Shown piece by piece: positions 1 to 27,700 of a DNA stretch of 64,000 nt; within the stretch, counting starts at the first letter, position 1, and the number at the start of each line of letters is the position of its first letter. This stretch comes from Daphnia carinata (Eukaryota; Arthropoda; Branchiopoda; Diplostraca; Daphniidae): contig NC_081339.1 in the NCBI RefSeq assembly GCF_022539665.2, positions 8,553,367 through 8,617,366 of the forward strand, given 5' to 3'. Position numbers and translations under genes: made by a program. The notes beneath the pieces were generated by a model that had not been told where the DNA came from, did no database searches, and saw only the letters and a list, made by a program, of their open reading frames with translations.

Positions 1-3000
1 CATCGAGTGGTCGACAAAAACATGTACCAAGCAGAGCTGTGAACATCTTGACACTCATCAAAGATATTTTGGAAGATCCCTTCACACTGATGGGCTCTTA
101 AGGTGGTTAACCCAACCAAGGATGAGGACAAGTGGGTAAACACAGGACTCCGAGCTGTAAATTAATAATTGGGTTTATCATAAAATCAAGAGCGGAAAAC
201 ATATCGTAGCACAGTAACTCACTCGTAGCTTCAAGACGTTTCACATCGCGAGCTGTTTTCAAATAGAACTGCCGAAGATTGACAAAAATAATTGAAAGAA
301 ATAGGATTGGCAATAATAGCCAAGGGTTGACCAGGCCAACCAGGAACAGGATACCAACAGCAGTCAGAGCAATCTAAACAAATTGAAATACACAAAAAAA
401 GTGAAGTCTAATTTCATTAAATCAAAAATTGAAACAAATTTTACAGTAATAACGTCGAAGAACGCAGAAGGTAACATCTCGTCTACGCATCCGATATCTT
501 TGGCAAAACGATTCAAAACACGTCCTAAAACGATAATAATGATTGTAGTATGAAACTTTACGGAAAAACAATGAAGGATGTGACTCATACCGACTGGATT
601 TTGATCGAAGAAGAGCAGAGGTGTGCGGATAACTGACTGGAACATGCGATTGTGTAAGTTGATCGACGAGATCATGCACATCATGAAGTAATGGATGGTG
701 CGAATCAACGAGAAGATGAAAACACAAATAATGAGGATGGTAAAAACGTATATGCCCGTGTACGTGTCGGGATCCTTCCACCATGCACCGGAAAAAATGG
801 CAATTTCTTCCGTGACAGAAGAGACGTTAAAGAAACCATTTTCAGTAACAGATACGTATGTTGAGTTTTCCGATATATTTCTGTTCGCAGCACGTTGTTC
901 TTCGGCATTTGTCCATAAGGTCAGCCTTAGCAATCATAAAAATCATTACATGCAATTCAATAGTTAAATTTCGATTTACTAGACTAACCAATAATCAGAT
1001 CCACTGAAAAGAACTTGAGTGAAGACGCAAGTGATGGTAATTGTGAGCAGTGACAAGCAGCTGCCACCCGACCGAAAATATTCCCAATAGACTTTAGCAG
1101 ACACACTGCCAGAGGAGCGAGTTTCTTCCGCAAACGTTGGTTTCTCCTCTTTTTTCTAAACCGAATAAAAATTTTATTGCTTCTTATAATGTAATTAAGT
1201 GAAAGCCAGACCTCTTTCACTGAAGACCTTGATGCGACAGATCCCACACGCTGCCGTATTGAGTTCGAAATAGACCCACACCTTGAAATCGAACTGTCGA
1301 TCTCACATTCGGAGAAAGACCGCGTCAGATTATCTTCCTCTAGTTCTGGCTCTTCTTCTTCTATTGTTTTCGCAATATCGAAGCCACTATTACTAATTTC
1401 TTTGTAGGATCCCATCGCTTCCACACGACCCTACGTCACAAAAAAATCCTAATTATACCACAGTGAAAATAAAAATTCATTTTAGCTTACCGCTTTGATG
1501 ATGACAATCTGGTCAACATCTTTTAAATATTGAAGCTGATGGGTTACCAGAACGCGGATTTTGTCACGTAAGTACCCATTAATTGCTTTATCGAACAAAT
1601 GACGTCCTACGTGGGTGTCGACAGCGCTAAGTGGGTCGTCCATTAAGTAAATATCGGCATCAACGTAAAGGGATCGGGCAAGATTAACTCGCGCCTTCTG
1701 ACCGCCACTGAGCGAGACACCCCGTTCGCCCACCGCGGTCTGATCACCGTTAGGAAAGAGGCTAAAATCCTTATCCAATGCACTAGTCAATGTAAGAACA
1801 TATTATGATAATTGAAATAAAAGTAGGATGACACAAGAATACCAGGCTTTGATCACTTTTTTGTAGCGTTTGAGATCATACTCCAATCCACACAAGATAT
1901 TCTGACGAACCGTTCCAGAGAAGATCCAAGATTCTTGAGAAGCGTAAGCGACCTTCCCCGCAACTCGACAGGTTCCCGTTGACGGAGAAAGCTCACCCAA
2001 GAGGACATTCAACAGCGAGCTCTGTTAAATTATCAGGTAAATTAAAAAGAATAAACGAATGAATGAGTTCCTAGGATAAAGCAGTGCGTGATTTTAATGA
2101 TTTTATTTTAATGACTTACTTTTCCAGAGCCAACTTGACCGACAACGGCAAAAACTTGGCCAGGACGGACATTGAAAGAGATATCAGTTAAAGTGTTATC
2201 CTCTTTATCCCCTGCCGCGGGCCATTTGACTGTTAATTGATTTAATTCAATCAGACATTCGGATATCGCTGGGCGCACTTTTGCCTCAGCATTTTTTTCA
2301 ACTTCATCCAACAATAAGAAATTCTGCATTGAAGTGTGCGAAATGATTATCTGTTAAGTAAGTAATTTACTCAGATGAATTGTGAATGAAAAATACTTCG
2401 ATACGCTTAGTAGATACTCTAGCTTCCGCTGCCATAGTTATGGCACCCGGGAAAAATAGCGTCATTATAAGGCGGATATTATTGAAAAGGGAAACGGTAA
2501 CAAAAACCTATTGAAAATATTTGATAAATTAAGAACGTACAAAGTAAAAAAATAGTTACTGTATACCTTTTGAGCTGTTAAATGGTTACCAGTAAAGATA
2601 AAAACTAAGAACGTCAAAAAAATAATCAGTTTTGACGAAGTAAAGAAGAGACTCATATTTAGTGCGCGGAAATAATTTGTCCGCCGAATAACGTTGATTT
2701 CTTTCCTAAAGAGGAAAAAAAATGAAAATCAGAAAAAAAATCTAACACTTTTTAAATGTCTTCATCATACCGGCGGCACTTTGCAATCAATTTGGCAAAA
2801 GGTTTCTCCCATGTGTACATTTTTATAACTCTCATGGCCGAAATAATCTCGTTCATTGTACGGATTCTTTCATTAGTTCGTTTTGCAGTTTCCAGTCGGA
2901 GCTTTGAGAAAACTTTACCCATCCAACCTGATTACATAAAACGAAATATAATTTTCTTGCCACTATCGTGGTATGTGCAGTTCCTGATTTATACTTTGCA

Positions 3001-4941
3001 AAGGGACGAAGAGGATCAATACGGCAAGGCCGACCAAGCACGAAGGTCCGATGACGTGTAGCAAAATAACCATACTAATTAGTGTCTGTAGCGGCCCGAC
3101 CTAATGAAATGCAAAAGTTGTAATTTACATGTTCAAACTGATATATTCGTCCTTACCCAAAGATAATGAAGAAAGATGACTGAAAAATCGTAGCGATTGA
3201 CGTCATTGGACATGATGTTGACCATTTGACCAATCGTTGTTTGTCCTAGAGCCTTTTGGCTGAGCAGCAGGCACTTTGAAATGAATTGAATTATAGGTTT
3301 TCATGGACGATTGAAATGAATAGATCAAAAACCTTTTTATAAACAAGAGAACACGCTGCAACTCTGATTTGCATTCCGGTATGCTGACAGGAGAAGAAAT
3401 AAGGGTGATGCGTGAAGGTATAAAGACCGGAGCCCAACATTACTCCAGTCGCATAAAGGTAAGCTTGCGTGGTGGATATTGTCTTGTTTTCACTGCCAAA
3501 GTAGTGGACTAATTGGCCCAGACAAAGGGGTTGGCCAATCCTAGATTGTTTAGGATTTAAATTTTTTTTTAACATTTAGTTGAAGCACATCCTAGTACTT
3601 GCCGATTTCAAATGACTAGGCTAAAAAAAATTATCCATCGAAGATGCATACTTAAAAACACATTCTTCCAGAAACGCTAGAAGGCCCACCAATAGGAATT
3701 TGAGTCCAAATGTCCGAACCAAAGCTTTCGTAAGGCTAGGCTTGGTTTTCTTCTGTTTGTTAGCATCTCGTTTACATTTAGCTATTTGGTTGTCCCACTC
3801 CCTGCAGAGACAAAAGAGACGAAAAAAAAAGGAAAAATTAATTGTAAGTCAAGTATTGCTAAATCAACTTAAATTATGCTGGTAGGGTCCACGAGAAAAT
3901 TCTGCGGTGGTTAAATTTTAATAATTTTGAATTCAGCATTTACAGTCGTGATGGAAATGTAAAACCACAATATAAATTACTATCCACGACAAAGTAGTAT
4001 GTGCATGCATAAGTAAAACATATGTAACTAACACTAAACGTATATTAGTTTCTAAGTCCTGGAGCAAAGCCGGTTCGCATGCAATTTCATATTCAGGATG
4101 CAAACTTGACGACGTTTGAATCTAACCTTTATTATTACAATGGTAAGGGAACGAAGGGCGGTGTCTACACATTGTTACAACAAAAGTAAGAAACAAGTTT
4201 ATAACGGAATAATTCCTGTTTTGCGATAATAATAGATTTTAAAATCCCATGCAGTCGCGTGACAGAGCGCTGTTTTTTTTTATGGCAATCCGTTAACTTG
4301 CATTATTTCAGCTTACCTTTGCAATTTCCGTCCAAGTTCCTCGGAATTGTCTCCTGGCATAACATCATACAGGTCGTTCACTTCAAGATCTTTCTTTGCT
4401 CCAACACTCATAAAGGGGTTCACCCACCTTAAAAAGGAAAATCAAATTAACTACTTGATTTCTAATTAATCCTGCGGTTGGAGAATGATTGAGACAAATT
4501 GTTTGCGCAGCATTTGTAAGGAATATGATTAGTCTTTCTAAATTAGTCTTCTAGTAAAAAGAAATGTACATTTTCGGACTCTGAGAATTAACTGCAGATT
4601 CATTTTGTTCAGGACCCGTTATTAACATGTTTTGCAAAATTAAGGTCCACAAGAAACGAAGAATATGATTATATACATAGTTAATAAGCAACAAACGCAC
4701 TGCGGCTGTACTCAAAAATGCAGACGCATTGCCGCGCTTTTGCTGTTGCCATGACAGCAGGCGTACACAAAAAGTCACGTGTCTGGCATTATCGATCCGA
4801 CCGCAATCAGCTGATTGCAACGAAATTCTTCGAAATACTATGATCTTGTTCTCTAAGTACTCACCAGAACACAAGGGCAGAAAGAAAGTTGGAGTTAAGT
4901 CTAGGATTTGGCTTCGGCGTCTTGTTTTTGTTCACCTCCAT
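1..4941 (-). CDS. ABCC4: ABCC4/MRP4-like ABC exporter, copy A (3' end outside window)
   Basis: Plasma-membrane ATP-driven exporter of organic anions and conjugates (known for the ABCC4 family; substrate here unknown). The start at 4941 opens exon 1 (4865-4941), exon 2 is 4317-4427, and 18 exons can be followed to base 1, where the window cuts exon 18. The N-terminus carries the family's KPNP motif and there is no TMD0. Visible in order: TMD1, NBD1 with Walker A GQVGSGK split by an intron before SS, signature LSGGQ, Walker B ending LMDDP (Asp in place of the catalytic Glu, usual for ABCC NBD1), a phosphorylation-type Ser/Glu-rich linker, and TMD2 with RDVKRLE. All visible exons are open and phases agree. 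It is the most diverged of the three tandem copies. NBD2 is not in the window, so intactness is unknown. Confidence 0.9.
4776..4818. promoter_or_regulatory. Conserved intron-1 block with E-box and 16-bp dyad (copy A)
   Basis: Inside intron 1 of ABCC copy A: a CACGTG E-box at 4776-4781 and, 21 bases on, the perfect palindrome GCAATCAGCTGATTGC (4803-4818), which contains a second E-box, CAGCTG. The same block lies in intron 1 of copies B and C, while sequence around it differs more. A role as enhancer is inference. Confidence 0.3.
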
Positions 4942-7410
4942 GGCTCAAAATGGATAGGGTAGCCTTGACGATTGCGTAACTGCTTGAGGGCAGACCTGGT
5001 GTAACAAAATAGGCCTTTGGACAAACACACGTTCCTTTGCTTCACACGCTATTAAGCTTTGCTGTTGAGTCGTGGGCAACTTCCAAAGCCATCGAATGAA
5101 CTTTGGATGAGCACGGTTTCCAATATACTGTACACCACAAATCGTGACTGCGTGGCAACCTGAGACCGAAAATCTCAGACACAAACAGCCGACAACCTTC
5201 TCTCTTGGCAGCTGCCCTGACTTGACTGAGCTTCGGAGCTGCCTCTGCCGTAGACTACCCCTATTCCTCGATTCCGTTCCCCCCATTTTTCAGCCTCAAG
5301 AATTTCTTGCTCTCTCTTCCTCCTTTTTTTTTACACGATGCCGTAATGGCCGGCGTCGGATACAAACATTAAAAGTGCAACTTGCTGCAGATATTACATA
5401 ATCATGTTTGCATTGTGTGACTAGTAATATGCAATTCGATCGTCTCGCCATAGGCCCTGACGTTTTCACTTTGTTATGGTTTTAAAAAAGCACGTTCTTT
5501 GAAATTTGCACGATTGAGCAGTAAGTAACAAAACGGCGGGCTACCCATAACATGAAATCGAAAATGTAACGAGTGTGCTTGCACGAAGATTCTCAATGTC
5601 GCTTTGCGACGAAGATTTCTTGACAAATACGCATAAAGAGGCGTCTGCATTGATAGGTTTCTCGGGATATTGATAATTGGAAACAGAAGCTTCCTGGGAT
5701 GCACTGAGATATGGAAATATTAGATTAGCATACTACTTAATGTGATGCATTTTCTGTTCAGACCACTCCATCGTCAATTTCATCTTAGCATCAAACAAAA
5801 CAAAAATTCCATTTTCATAAGCAATTCAAAAACCCACACGAAGGCCATTTCATGACAAGGCATTTTTTTTTACCCACCATGACTATGCATTTTCGTGATC
5901 GCCTTTCGTCTGCTTTCAATCGTAAACGTCAATAATTCTAATTTCAAAACGAGTATCCAAGGGGAGGAAATGAAGTGTTAAACAATGTGTTCAATGGTGT
6001 CAGACTGCCTACGACTTCTTTACTTGCACCCGTCAATTGTCGTGGTCGTTTGGCAGACGACGTAATGCATTGTGCACGAATGGTCAATGATGCAAGTTTG
6101 CACAAGTTGCGGCACTTTCTGTTACTAGACAAGAGTTTCAAGACCAGCACTGCACCAGCGATTGCTTATTCATGAACACCACCAGCGCTAATGCAAAATA
6201 CTTTTCAGCTAGGCACGATATTTTCGGGACTGAAAAATGGTGAAACGTTCCAATCAATTTCAAGGAATTCGGACTTTGCTTCGTGCGTTCTAGAATTGCG
6301 CCATTTATACATTTCTGCCCGTCACAAGTGTGAGATGATTTTGTTAAAAATCGCTATGCAGCTAGGATCCGAAAAAGATTGTGCAATGCAAATTAATGGA
6401 ATATACGCTTAAATGGCAACTGCGTTGCCTCTATTTAATGAAGACACAAATCATCTTCGAAACAAAAATGAAGTTCACTTGCATATTTTATTCACTTTTT
6501 AAAAAATTTACGAAAAATGTGTGAATGGAATAAGATAGACGGTGAAAGAAGAAATGTCAGAAAATTGCAACGCGATGAGTGCCATCGGTCTAGTCAGATA
6601 GATGTCCATTCAAAGCGCATAGTCTTTGGCACACGCAAGTGTTCGAATTGTCAAGATAAAATGAAAGTACACAAAGAAGCACGCTAAACAAGAGACTCAA
6701 GGTTAAACAAGAGATAAATGACAGATCGCACTGTACAAGAATGATCGCGACAGGGAATATCATTGGTGGATTGGGAGGAGAAATGATCAAAACTGAAAAT
6801 GAAACAGGAGTGACCAAAATAGCCTTTTAAGTATTCGCAAACGAGTCGTTTTCTGGAAATCAAAATACAACCAATGGTTCACAGTTTCTTGTTTCCTCAT
6901 TTCTCCCTGCGATTAACATCAATTTTTTCAATTAAAAATGGCGTTTAAACGCCAGTGTAGTGAGGTAACAGGTCGTCCACGATGGAATGCCATTAGCGTG
7001 GCGACGGTGGTAGCAATACGAACGACACTTCTCCTCTCCAGAACGTCGGCAGAAGTGCACAGTCGATCCTGTACACGAAAGGGTAGCAGAAAATCCAGGA
7101 AAACAAAAATGTGGGGAAAAAAAAGACGATAGCGTCGGGTGAAGAAAGATAGAGAATAAAATAATATAATAAATAAACGGTGGAATAAAATAAAACGGGT
7201 GAGGAAAGATAGAGAATTAAAATAATCGGGTAATAAAAAAAGAATATTTAAAAAAACAAAAACAGAAAACAAAAAAAACTGGGAGCATATGGTTAGATTT
7301 ACGACTGGGTTTCTACGCTACTCTAATTTCTATATTTTACCCCGATAAAACTGTTGGTGTTATTATCTTTCCCAAGCCAGCTTGGCTAATTGTATATTAT
7401 GCAACCAAAA
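4942..7410. other. Spacer between ABCC copies A and B (5' part, upstream of copy A)
   Basis: No gene is supported here. It is the 5' flank of copy A and is homologous to 14,636-17,532 and 24,739-27,304, with more differences from those two than they have from each other. Short open frames exist but change or break between the three copies, so I do not call them coding. A-rich, GGGTGAGGAAAGATAGAG-type low-complexity repeats lie at about 7,130-7,270. The shared unit ends at 7,410, just after GCAACCAAAA. The copy-A site matching the transposon insertion of copy B (near 5,250) is empty. Confidence 0.6.
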
Positions 7411-7913
7411 GTTTTGGACAGTAGCGCCAGTCGACTAAGATTACAAACAAGTCCTGCCACAATTTCCGTGGTTTCCATGAACGACGTTCAAGCTTAAAAT
7501 TAACCGAAGTTTCGGCAATGTACTGTATACATATCTAAAAAGGACGGATTTCATAATAACACAAAACTGATTTATGTTGTACGTATCTAATCAAGTACAA
7601 ATTGATGTCAAAACAGCTTCCTATTTCCAACAAGATAAATACACTGTTGGCATTACGCACAGAATCTTTCAAAAAATTTGCGTATTAGATTTTAATGACG
7701 AGACGCATAACGCATAACCACGATAAGAAAACAGGGTGGTAGGTGTGAGAAACGATTTTGAGAAATGGGGCTGGCCGTTTCTTACACAAGAAAAGAAGAA
7801 AAAAAAACATTACACCAAGCAAATTCAAACCGAACTTTATTGTATTTATATCTATTTTCCATTATGCATTCATCATAAACCACAGAACGGCAGTTTTCAA
7901 GAATCAAAATTTT

Positions 7914-14635
<6,722 letters not shown>

Positions 14636-17600
14636 GGCTGAAAACGGATAGGATAGCCTTGACGATTGTGTAACTGCTTGAGGGCAGACCTGGTGTAACG
14701 AAAAAGGCCTTTGGACAAAATCACGTTTCTTTTCTTCACACGCTTTGAAGTTTTTGCTGTTGAATCGTGGGCAATTTCCAAAGTCATCGAATGAACTTTG
14801 GATGAGCACGGTTTTCAATATACAGTACACCACAAAACGTGACTGTGTGGCAACCCGAGACCGAAAATCTCAGAAACAAACAGCAGACGACTTCCTCTTT
14901 TGCCAGCTGCCCTGACTTGACTGAGCTTCGGAGCTGCCTCTGCTCAGACTTGCCGTTGCGATTGTTTTTTCGATTTTGATCGCCGATCAAATCATCACTG
15001 ATTGATTTTGATTGGCGATTCGATTTTTTCAAAATGATTTGATCGGCGATAAAGTTTCAGCGATTGCGATCATTTTGAGGCGAAATCTAGTGGTGGAAAT
15101 TTAAACTAAACTGTCACCATTTCAAGTCAATGGCGACCAAAAAGGCGTCTGCTGCGAAAAAAGGATAAACAGCATCCTCAGCAAAACTTTTTAGCAAAAA
15201 TTTATATGAATCATAAGTTTTTACGTTTGGTGGCGCTGACTTCAATCGCAAAAATGATCGCTGTCGATCAACGAGTTTTTTGATCGCCGATCAAATCAAA
15301 ATCAAAATGTAAAGATTTGATCGGCGATCGTTTTTTTAATCGTAATCGGTGATCGATGATCGCGATCGCGGCAAGTCTGGCCTCTGCTTTAGACTACCCC
15401 TATTCCTCGATTCCGTTCCCCTTTTTTTCAGCCTCAAGAATTTCTTGCTCTCTCTTCCTCCTTTTTTTTTTCACGATGCCGTTAATAGCCGGCGTCGGAT
15501 CCAAACGTTAAAAGTGCTACTTGCTGTAGATATTACATACTCGTGTTTGCATTGTGTGACTAGTGACGTTTTTACTTTGTTAGGGTTTAAAAAAAGCACG
15601 TTCTTTGAAATTTGCACGATTGAGCAGTAAGTAACGCAACGGCGGGCTACCCACGTTTAACAATGCAAAAAGAAAAAGGTAACGAGTGTGTTTGCACGAA
15701 GGTTCTCAATTTCATCGCGACAAAATGTCTTGACAAAAACTCATAAAGAGACGTCTGCTTCGACAGATTTCACGGGCTATTGATAATTGGAAACAGCAGC
15801 TTCCTATATGCTCTGAGATACGGTAAGATAAGATTAGCATAGTACTTAATGTGCCTTTTCTGTTGTTCAGACCACCCCACCATCAATTTCATCTTAGCAT
15901 GAAACAAAACAAAAATTATAATTTCATAAACAATTTAAAAAACTTGCACGAATGCCATTTCAATAACACGGCATTTCTATTCTCCACCATGACTGTGCAT
16001 TTTCGTGATCGTCTTTCATCTGCTTTCAACTGTAAACGTCAATAATTCTAATTTCACCACGCGTATCTAAGGGGTGAAACGAAGTGTTTAACAACGTGTC
16101 CAATATCGGACATACGACTGTCTACGACTTCTTTACTTGCGCTGTTCAATTGCAGTGGTCGTTTTGCAGACGAGGTAATGCGTTGCGCACGAATGATGCA
16201 AGTTTGCACATGTTGCGCCACCATCTGTTACTAGGCAAGAATTTCACGACCAGCACTGCACCAGCGATTGCTTATTCATGAATACCACCAGCGCTAATGC
16301 AAAATACTTTTTAGCTAGTCACGATATTTTTAGGACTGAAAAATGGTGAAACGTTCAACAACAATTTGAAGGAATTTGGACTTTGCTTCGTGCGCTCTAG
16401 AATTGCACCATTTACACATTTCTGCTCGTCACAAGTGTGAGATGATTTGTTTTTATCGCTACACGGCTAAGGTGCAAGAATCTCAAAACGATTGTGCAAT
16501 GCAAATTAATGGAATATAAGCAGACCGAAAATGGATTGCATCATCAATCGGGCGATTCAAGAAGGACTTGACGACACTACTTGTCAAGGAAATGCAAAAA
16601 AAGGGACTCTTAAATGGCAACTGCGTTGCCTCTATTTAATGAAGACACAAATCATCTTCGAAACAAAAATGAAGTCCACATGCATATTATGTTCACTTTT
16701 TAAAAAATTCACGAAAAATGTGTGAATGGAATAAGATAGACGGTGAAAGAAGAAATGTCAGAAAATTGCAACGCGATGAAGTGCCATCGGTCTAGTCAGA
16801 TAGATGTCCATTCAAAGCGCATAGTCTTTGGCACACGCAAGTGTTTGAATTGTCAAGATAAAATGAAAGTACACAAGCTATTAAGAGATTCAAGGTTAAA
16901 CAAGAGATAAATGACAGATCGCACTGTACAAGAATGATCGCGACAGGGAATATCATTGGTGGATTGGGAGGAGAAATGATCAAAACTAAAAATGAAACAG
17001 GGGAGACCAAAAATAGCCTTTTAAGTATTCGCAAACGAGTCGTTTTCTGGAAATCAAAATACAACCAATGGTTCACAGTTTCTTGTTTCCTCATTTCTCC
17101 CTGCGATTAACAGGTAGCACCTAGGATTTTTTCAATTAAAAATGGCGTTTAAACGCCAGTGTAGTGAGCGGTAACAGGTCGTCCACGATGGAATGCCATT
17201 AGCGTGGCGACGGTGGTAGCAATACGAACGACACTTCTCCTCTCCAGAACGTCGGCAGAAGTGCACAGTCGATCCCGTATACGAAAGGGTAGCAGAAAAT
17301 CCAGGAAACCAAATGTGGGGGGACAAAAAGACGGTGGCGTCGGGTGAGGAAAGATAGAGAATTAAAATAATCGGGTAATAGAAAAGAATTTTAAAAAAAC
17401 TGGGAGCATATGGTTAGATTTACGACTGGGTTTCTACGCTACTCTAATTTCTATATTTTACCCCGATAAAACTGTTGGTGTTATTATCTTTCCCCAAGCC
17501 AGCTTGGCTAATTGTATATTATGCAACCAAAAGTTTTGGACAGTAGCGCCAGTCGACTAAGATTACAAACAAGTCCTGCCACAATTTCCGTGGTTTCCAT

Positions 17601-18040
17601 GAACGACGTTCAAGCTTAAAATTAACCGAAGTTTCGGCAATGTACTGTATACATATCTAAAAAGGACGGATTTCATAATAACACAAAACTGATTTATGTT
17701 GTACGTATCTAATCAAGTACAAATTGATGTCAATTAACAGCTTCCTATTTGCAACAAGAAAAATACACTGTTGGCATTACGCACAGAATCTTTCAAAAAA
17801 TTTGCGTATTAGATTTTAATGACGAGACGCATAACGCATAACCACGATAAGAAAACAGGGTGGTAGGTGTGAGAAACGAGTTTGAGAAATGGGGCTGGCC
17901 GTTTCTTACACAAGAAAAGAAGAAAAAAAAACATGATACATCAAGCAACTTCAAAACCGAGCTTAATTGTAATTATATCTATTTTCCATTATGCATTCAT
18001 CATAAACCACAGAACGGCAGTTTTCAAGAATCAAAATTTT
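14636..18040. other. Spacer between ABCC copies B and C
   Basis: 5' flank of copy B (to 17,532) and then 3' flank of copy C (17,533-18,040). No gene supported. It holds the transposon at 14,945-15,379. From 15,380 to about 17,330 it is almost identical to 25,040-26,990 in the spacer of copy C, so this part was copied or homogenised recently. Short frames in it are not conserved in copy A. Confidence 0.6.
14945..15379. mobile_element. Non-autonomous DNA transposon (MITE-like) with 9-bp TSD
   Basis: Ends are a perfect 11-bp inverted repeat, CAGACTTGCCG at 14945-14955 and its complement at 15369-15379. The flanking direct repeats GCCTCTGCT (14936-14944 and 15380-15388) are the target duplication; copy C has a single GCCTCTGCT at the matching place. 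The element is 435 bp with no coding frame. It contains four copies of the 16-mer GATCGCCGATCAAATC, as two inverted pairs, one pair in each half, so each half can fold into a stem. The 9-bp duplication would fit Mutator-like or Merlin-type transposases, but hAT and P elements make 8 bp and the family stays open. The transposase source is not in the window. Confidence 0.85.
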
Positions 18041-24738
<6,698 letters not shown>

Positions 24739-27700
24739 GGCTGAAAACGGATAGGATAGCCTTGACGATTGTGTAACTGCTTGAGGGCAGACCTGGTGTA
24801 ACGAAAAAGGCCTTTGGACAAAATCACGTTTCTTTTCTTCACACGCTTTGAAGCTTTTGCTGTTGAATCGTGGGCAATTTCCAAAGTCATCGAATGAACT
24901 TTGGATGAGCACGGTTTTCAATATACAGTACACCACAAAACGTGACTGTGTGGCAACCCGAGACCGAAAATCTCAGAAACAAACAGCAGACGACTTCTTC
25001 TTTTGCCAGCTGCCCTGACTTGTCTGAGCTTCGGAGCTGCCTCTGCTTTAGACTACCTCTATTCCTCGATTCCGTTCCCCCTTTTTTTCAGCCTCAAGAA
25101 TTTCTTGCTCTCTCTTCCTCCTTTTTTTTCACGATGCCGTTAATAGCCGGCGTCGGATCCAAACGTTTAAAGTGCTACTTGCTGTAGATATTACATACTC
25201 GTGTTTGCATTGTGTGACTAGTGACGTTTTTACTTTGTTAGGGTTTAAAAAAAGCACGTTCTTTGAAATTTGCACGATTGAGCAGTAAGTAACGCAACGG
25301 CGGGCTACCCACGTTTAACAATGCAAAAAGAAAAAGGTAACGAGTGTGTTTGCACGAAGGTTCTCAATTTCATCGCGACAAAATGTCTTGACAAAAACTC
25401 ATAAAGAGACGTCTGCTTCGACAGATTTCACGGGCTATTGATAATTGGAAACAGCAGCTTCCTATATGCTCTGAGATACGGTAAGATAAGATTAGCATAG
25501 TACTTAATGTGCCTTTTCTGTTGTTCAGACCACCCCACCATCAATTTCATCTTAGCATGAAACAAAACAAAAATTATAATTTCATAAACAATTTAAAAAA
25601 CTTGCACGAATGCCATTTCAATAACACGGCATTTCTATTCTCCACCATGACTGTGCATTTTCGTGATCGTCTTTCATCTGCTTTCAACTGTAAACGTCAA
25701 TAATTCTAATTTCACCACGCGTATCTAAGGGGTGAAACGAAGTGTTTAACAACGTGTCCAATATCGGACATACGACTGTCTACGACTTCTTTACTTGCGT
25801 TGTTCAATTGCAGTGGTCGTTTTGCAGACGAGGTAATGCGTTGCGCACGAATGATGCAAGTTTGCACATGTTGCGCCACCATCTGTTACTAGGCAAGAAT
25901 TTCACGACCAGCACTGCACCAGCGATTGCTTATTCATGAATACCACCAGCGCTAATGCAAAATACTTTTTAGCTAGTCACGATATTTTTAGGACTGAAAA
26001 ATGGTGAAACGTTCAACAACAATTTGAAGGAATTTGGACTTTGCTTCGTGCGCTCTAGAATTGCACCATTTACACATTTCTGCTCGTCACAAGTGTGAGA
26101 TGATTTGTTTTTATCGCTACACGGCTAAGGTGCAAGAAGCTGAAAACGATTGTGCAATGCAAATTAATGGAATATAAGCAGACCAAAAATGGATTGCATC
26201 ATCAATCGGGCGATTCAAGAAAGACTTGACGACACTACTTGTCAAGGAAATGCAAAAAAAAAGGGACTCTTAAATGGCAACTGCGTTGCCTCTATTTAAT
26301 GAAGACACAAATCATCTTCGAAACAAAAATGAAGTCCACATGCATATTATATTCACTTTTTAAAAAATTCACGAAAAATGTGTGAATGGAATAAGATAGA
26401 CGGTGAAAGAAGAAATGTCAGAAAATTGCAACGCGATGAAGTGCCATCGGTCTAGTCAGATAGATGTCCGTTCAAAGCGCATAGTCTTTGGCACACGCAA
26501 GTGTTTGAATTGTCAAGATAAAATGAAAGTACACAAGCTATTAAGAGATTCAAGGTTAAACAAGAGATAAATGACAGACCGCACTGTACAAGAATGATCG
26601 CGACAGGGAATATCATTGGTGGATTGGGAGGAGAAATGATCAAAACTAAAAATGAAACAGGGGAGACCAAAAATAGCCTTTTAAGTATTCGCAAACGAGT
26701 CGTTTTCTGGAAATCAAAATACAACCAATGGTTCACAGTTTCTTGTTTCCTCATTTCTCCCTGCGATTAACAGGTAGCACCTAGGATTTTTTCAATTAAA
26801 AATGGCGTTTAAACGCCAGTGTAGTGAGCGGTAACAGGTCGTCCACGATGGAATGCCATAAGCGTGGCGACGGTGGTAGCAATACGAACGACACTTCTCC
26901 TCTCCAGAACGTCGGCAGAAGTGCACAGTCGATCCTGTATACGAAAGGGTAGCAGAAAAACCAGGAAAAAAAATGTGGGAAAAAAAGACGGTGGCGTCGG
27001 GTGAGGAAAGATAGAGAATTAAAATAAATCGGATAATAGAAAAGAATAAAAAAAAATCATAAACAAAAAAAAAAAAAACCAAATAACGAAAAATAAGGGA
27101 AAAAAAGGAAAGAAAAATGAATGTAAAAAACAAAAACAATAAAACAAACAAAACAAATATAGTTGTGATCCCTGGGAGCGTATGGTTAGATTTACGATTG
27201 GGTTTCTATGCTACTCTTATTTCTATATTTTACTCCGATAAAACTATTGGTGTTATTATCTTTTCCCTAGCCAGCTTGGCTAATTGTATATTATGCAACC
27301 AAAAAGTCGGGAATTAAAATAAAAAACAACTACAATGCAAACGAAAGATGAGCTAAACAAACACAAGCTATTCAATCATTGAATATTATTGTTCTCTTTT
27401 TTTTGTTTCTGTCTTTAATTGCTGATTAGCTTACATCTCTTAGTTAGCTCAAAATATTAATGCATTCCTTCGATTAAGAGAGTAAGAAAAAAAAAAAAGC
27501 TCTTTAGGCAAGCGTTGGAACAGGCACCGACACATCATCACTGCACTAAAATACTTCTACTGGTGTAGGGTATTTTCTATAGTCATTATCACTAGCCATC
27601 TCTCTTTGTCACATTCGGCTGTTTCCGTACAAACAGAAACACAAAATAAAGTGGGGTATCGAAATTAATTGCTGCCGCGAGAAAGGTTAATCAATTCAAG

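Noticed and set aside
6590-7272. Minus-strand frames in the ABCC spacers (also at 16,792 and 26,452)
   Set aside because: Frames and lengths change between the three spacers, and no known protein is seen.
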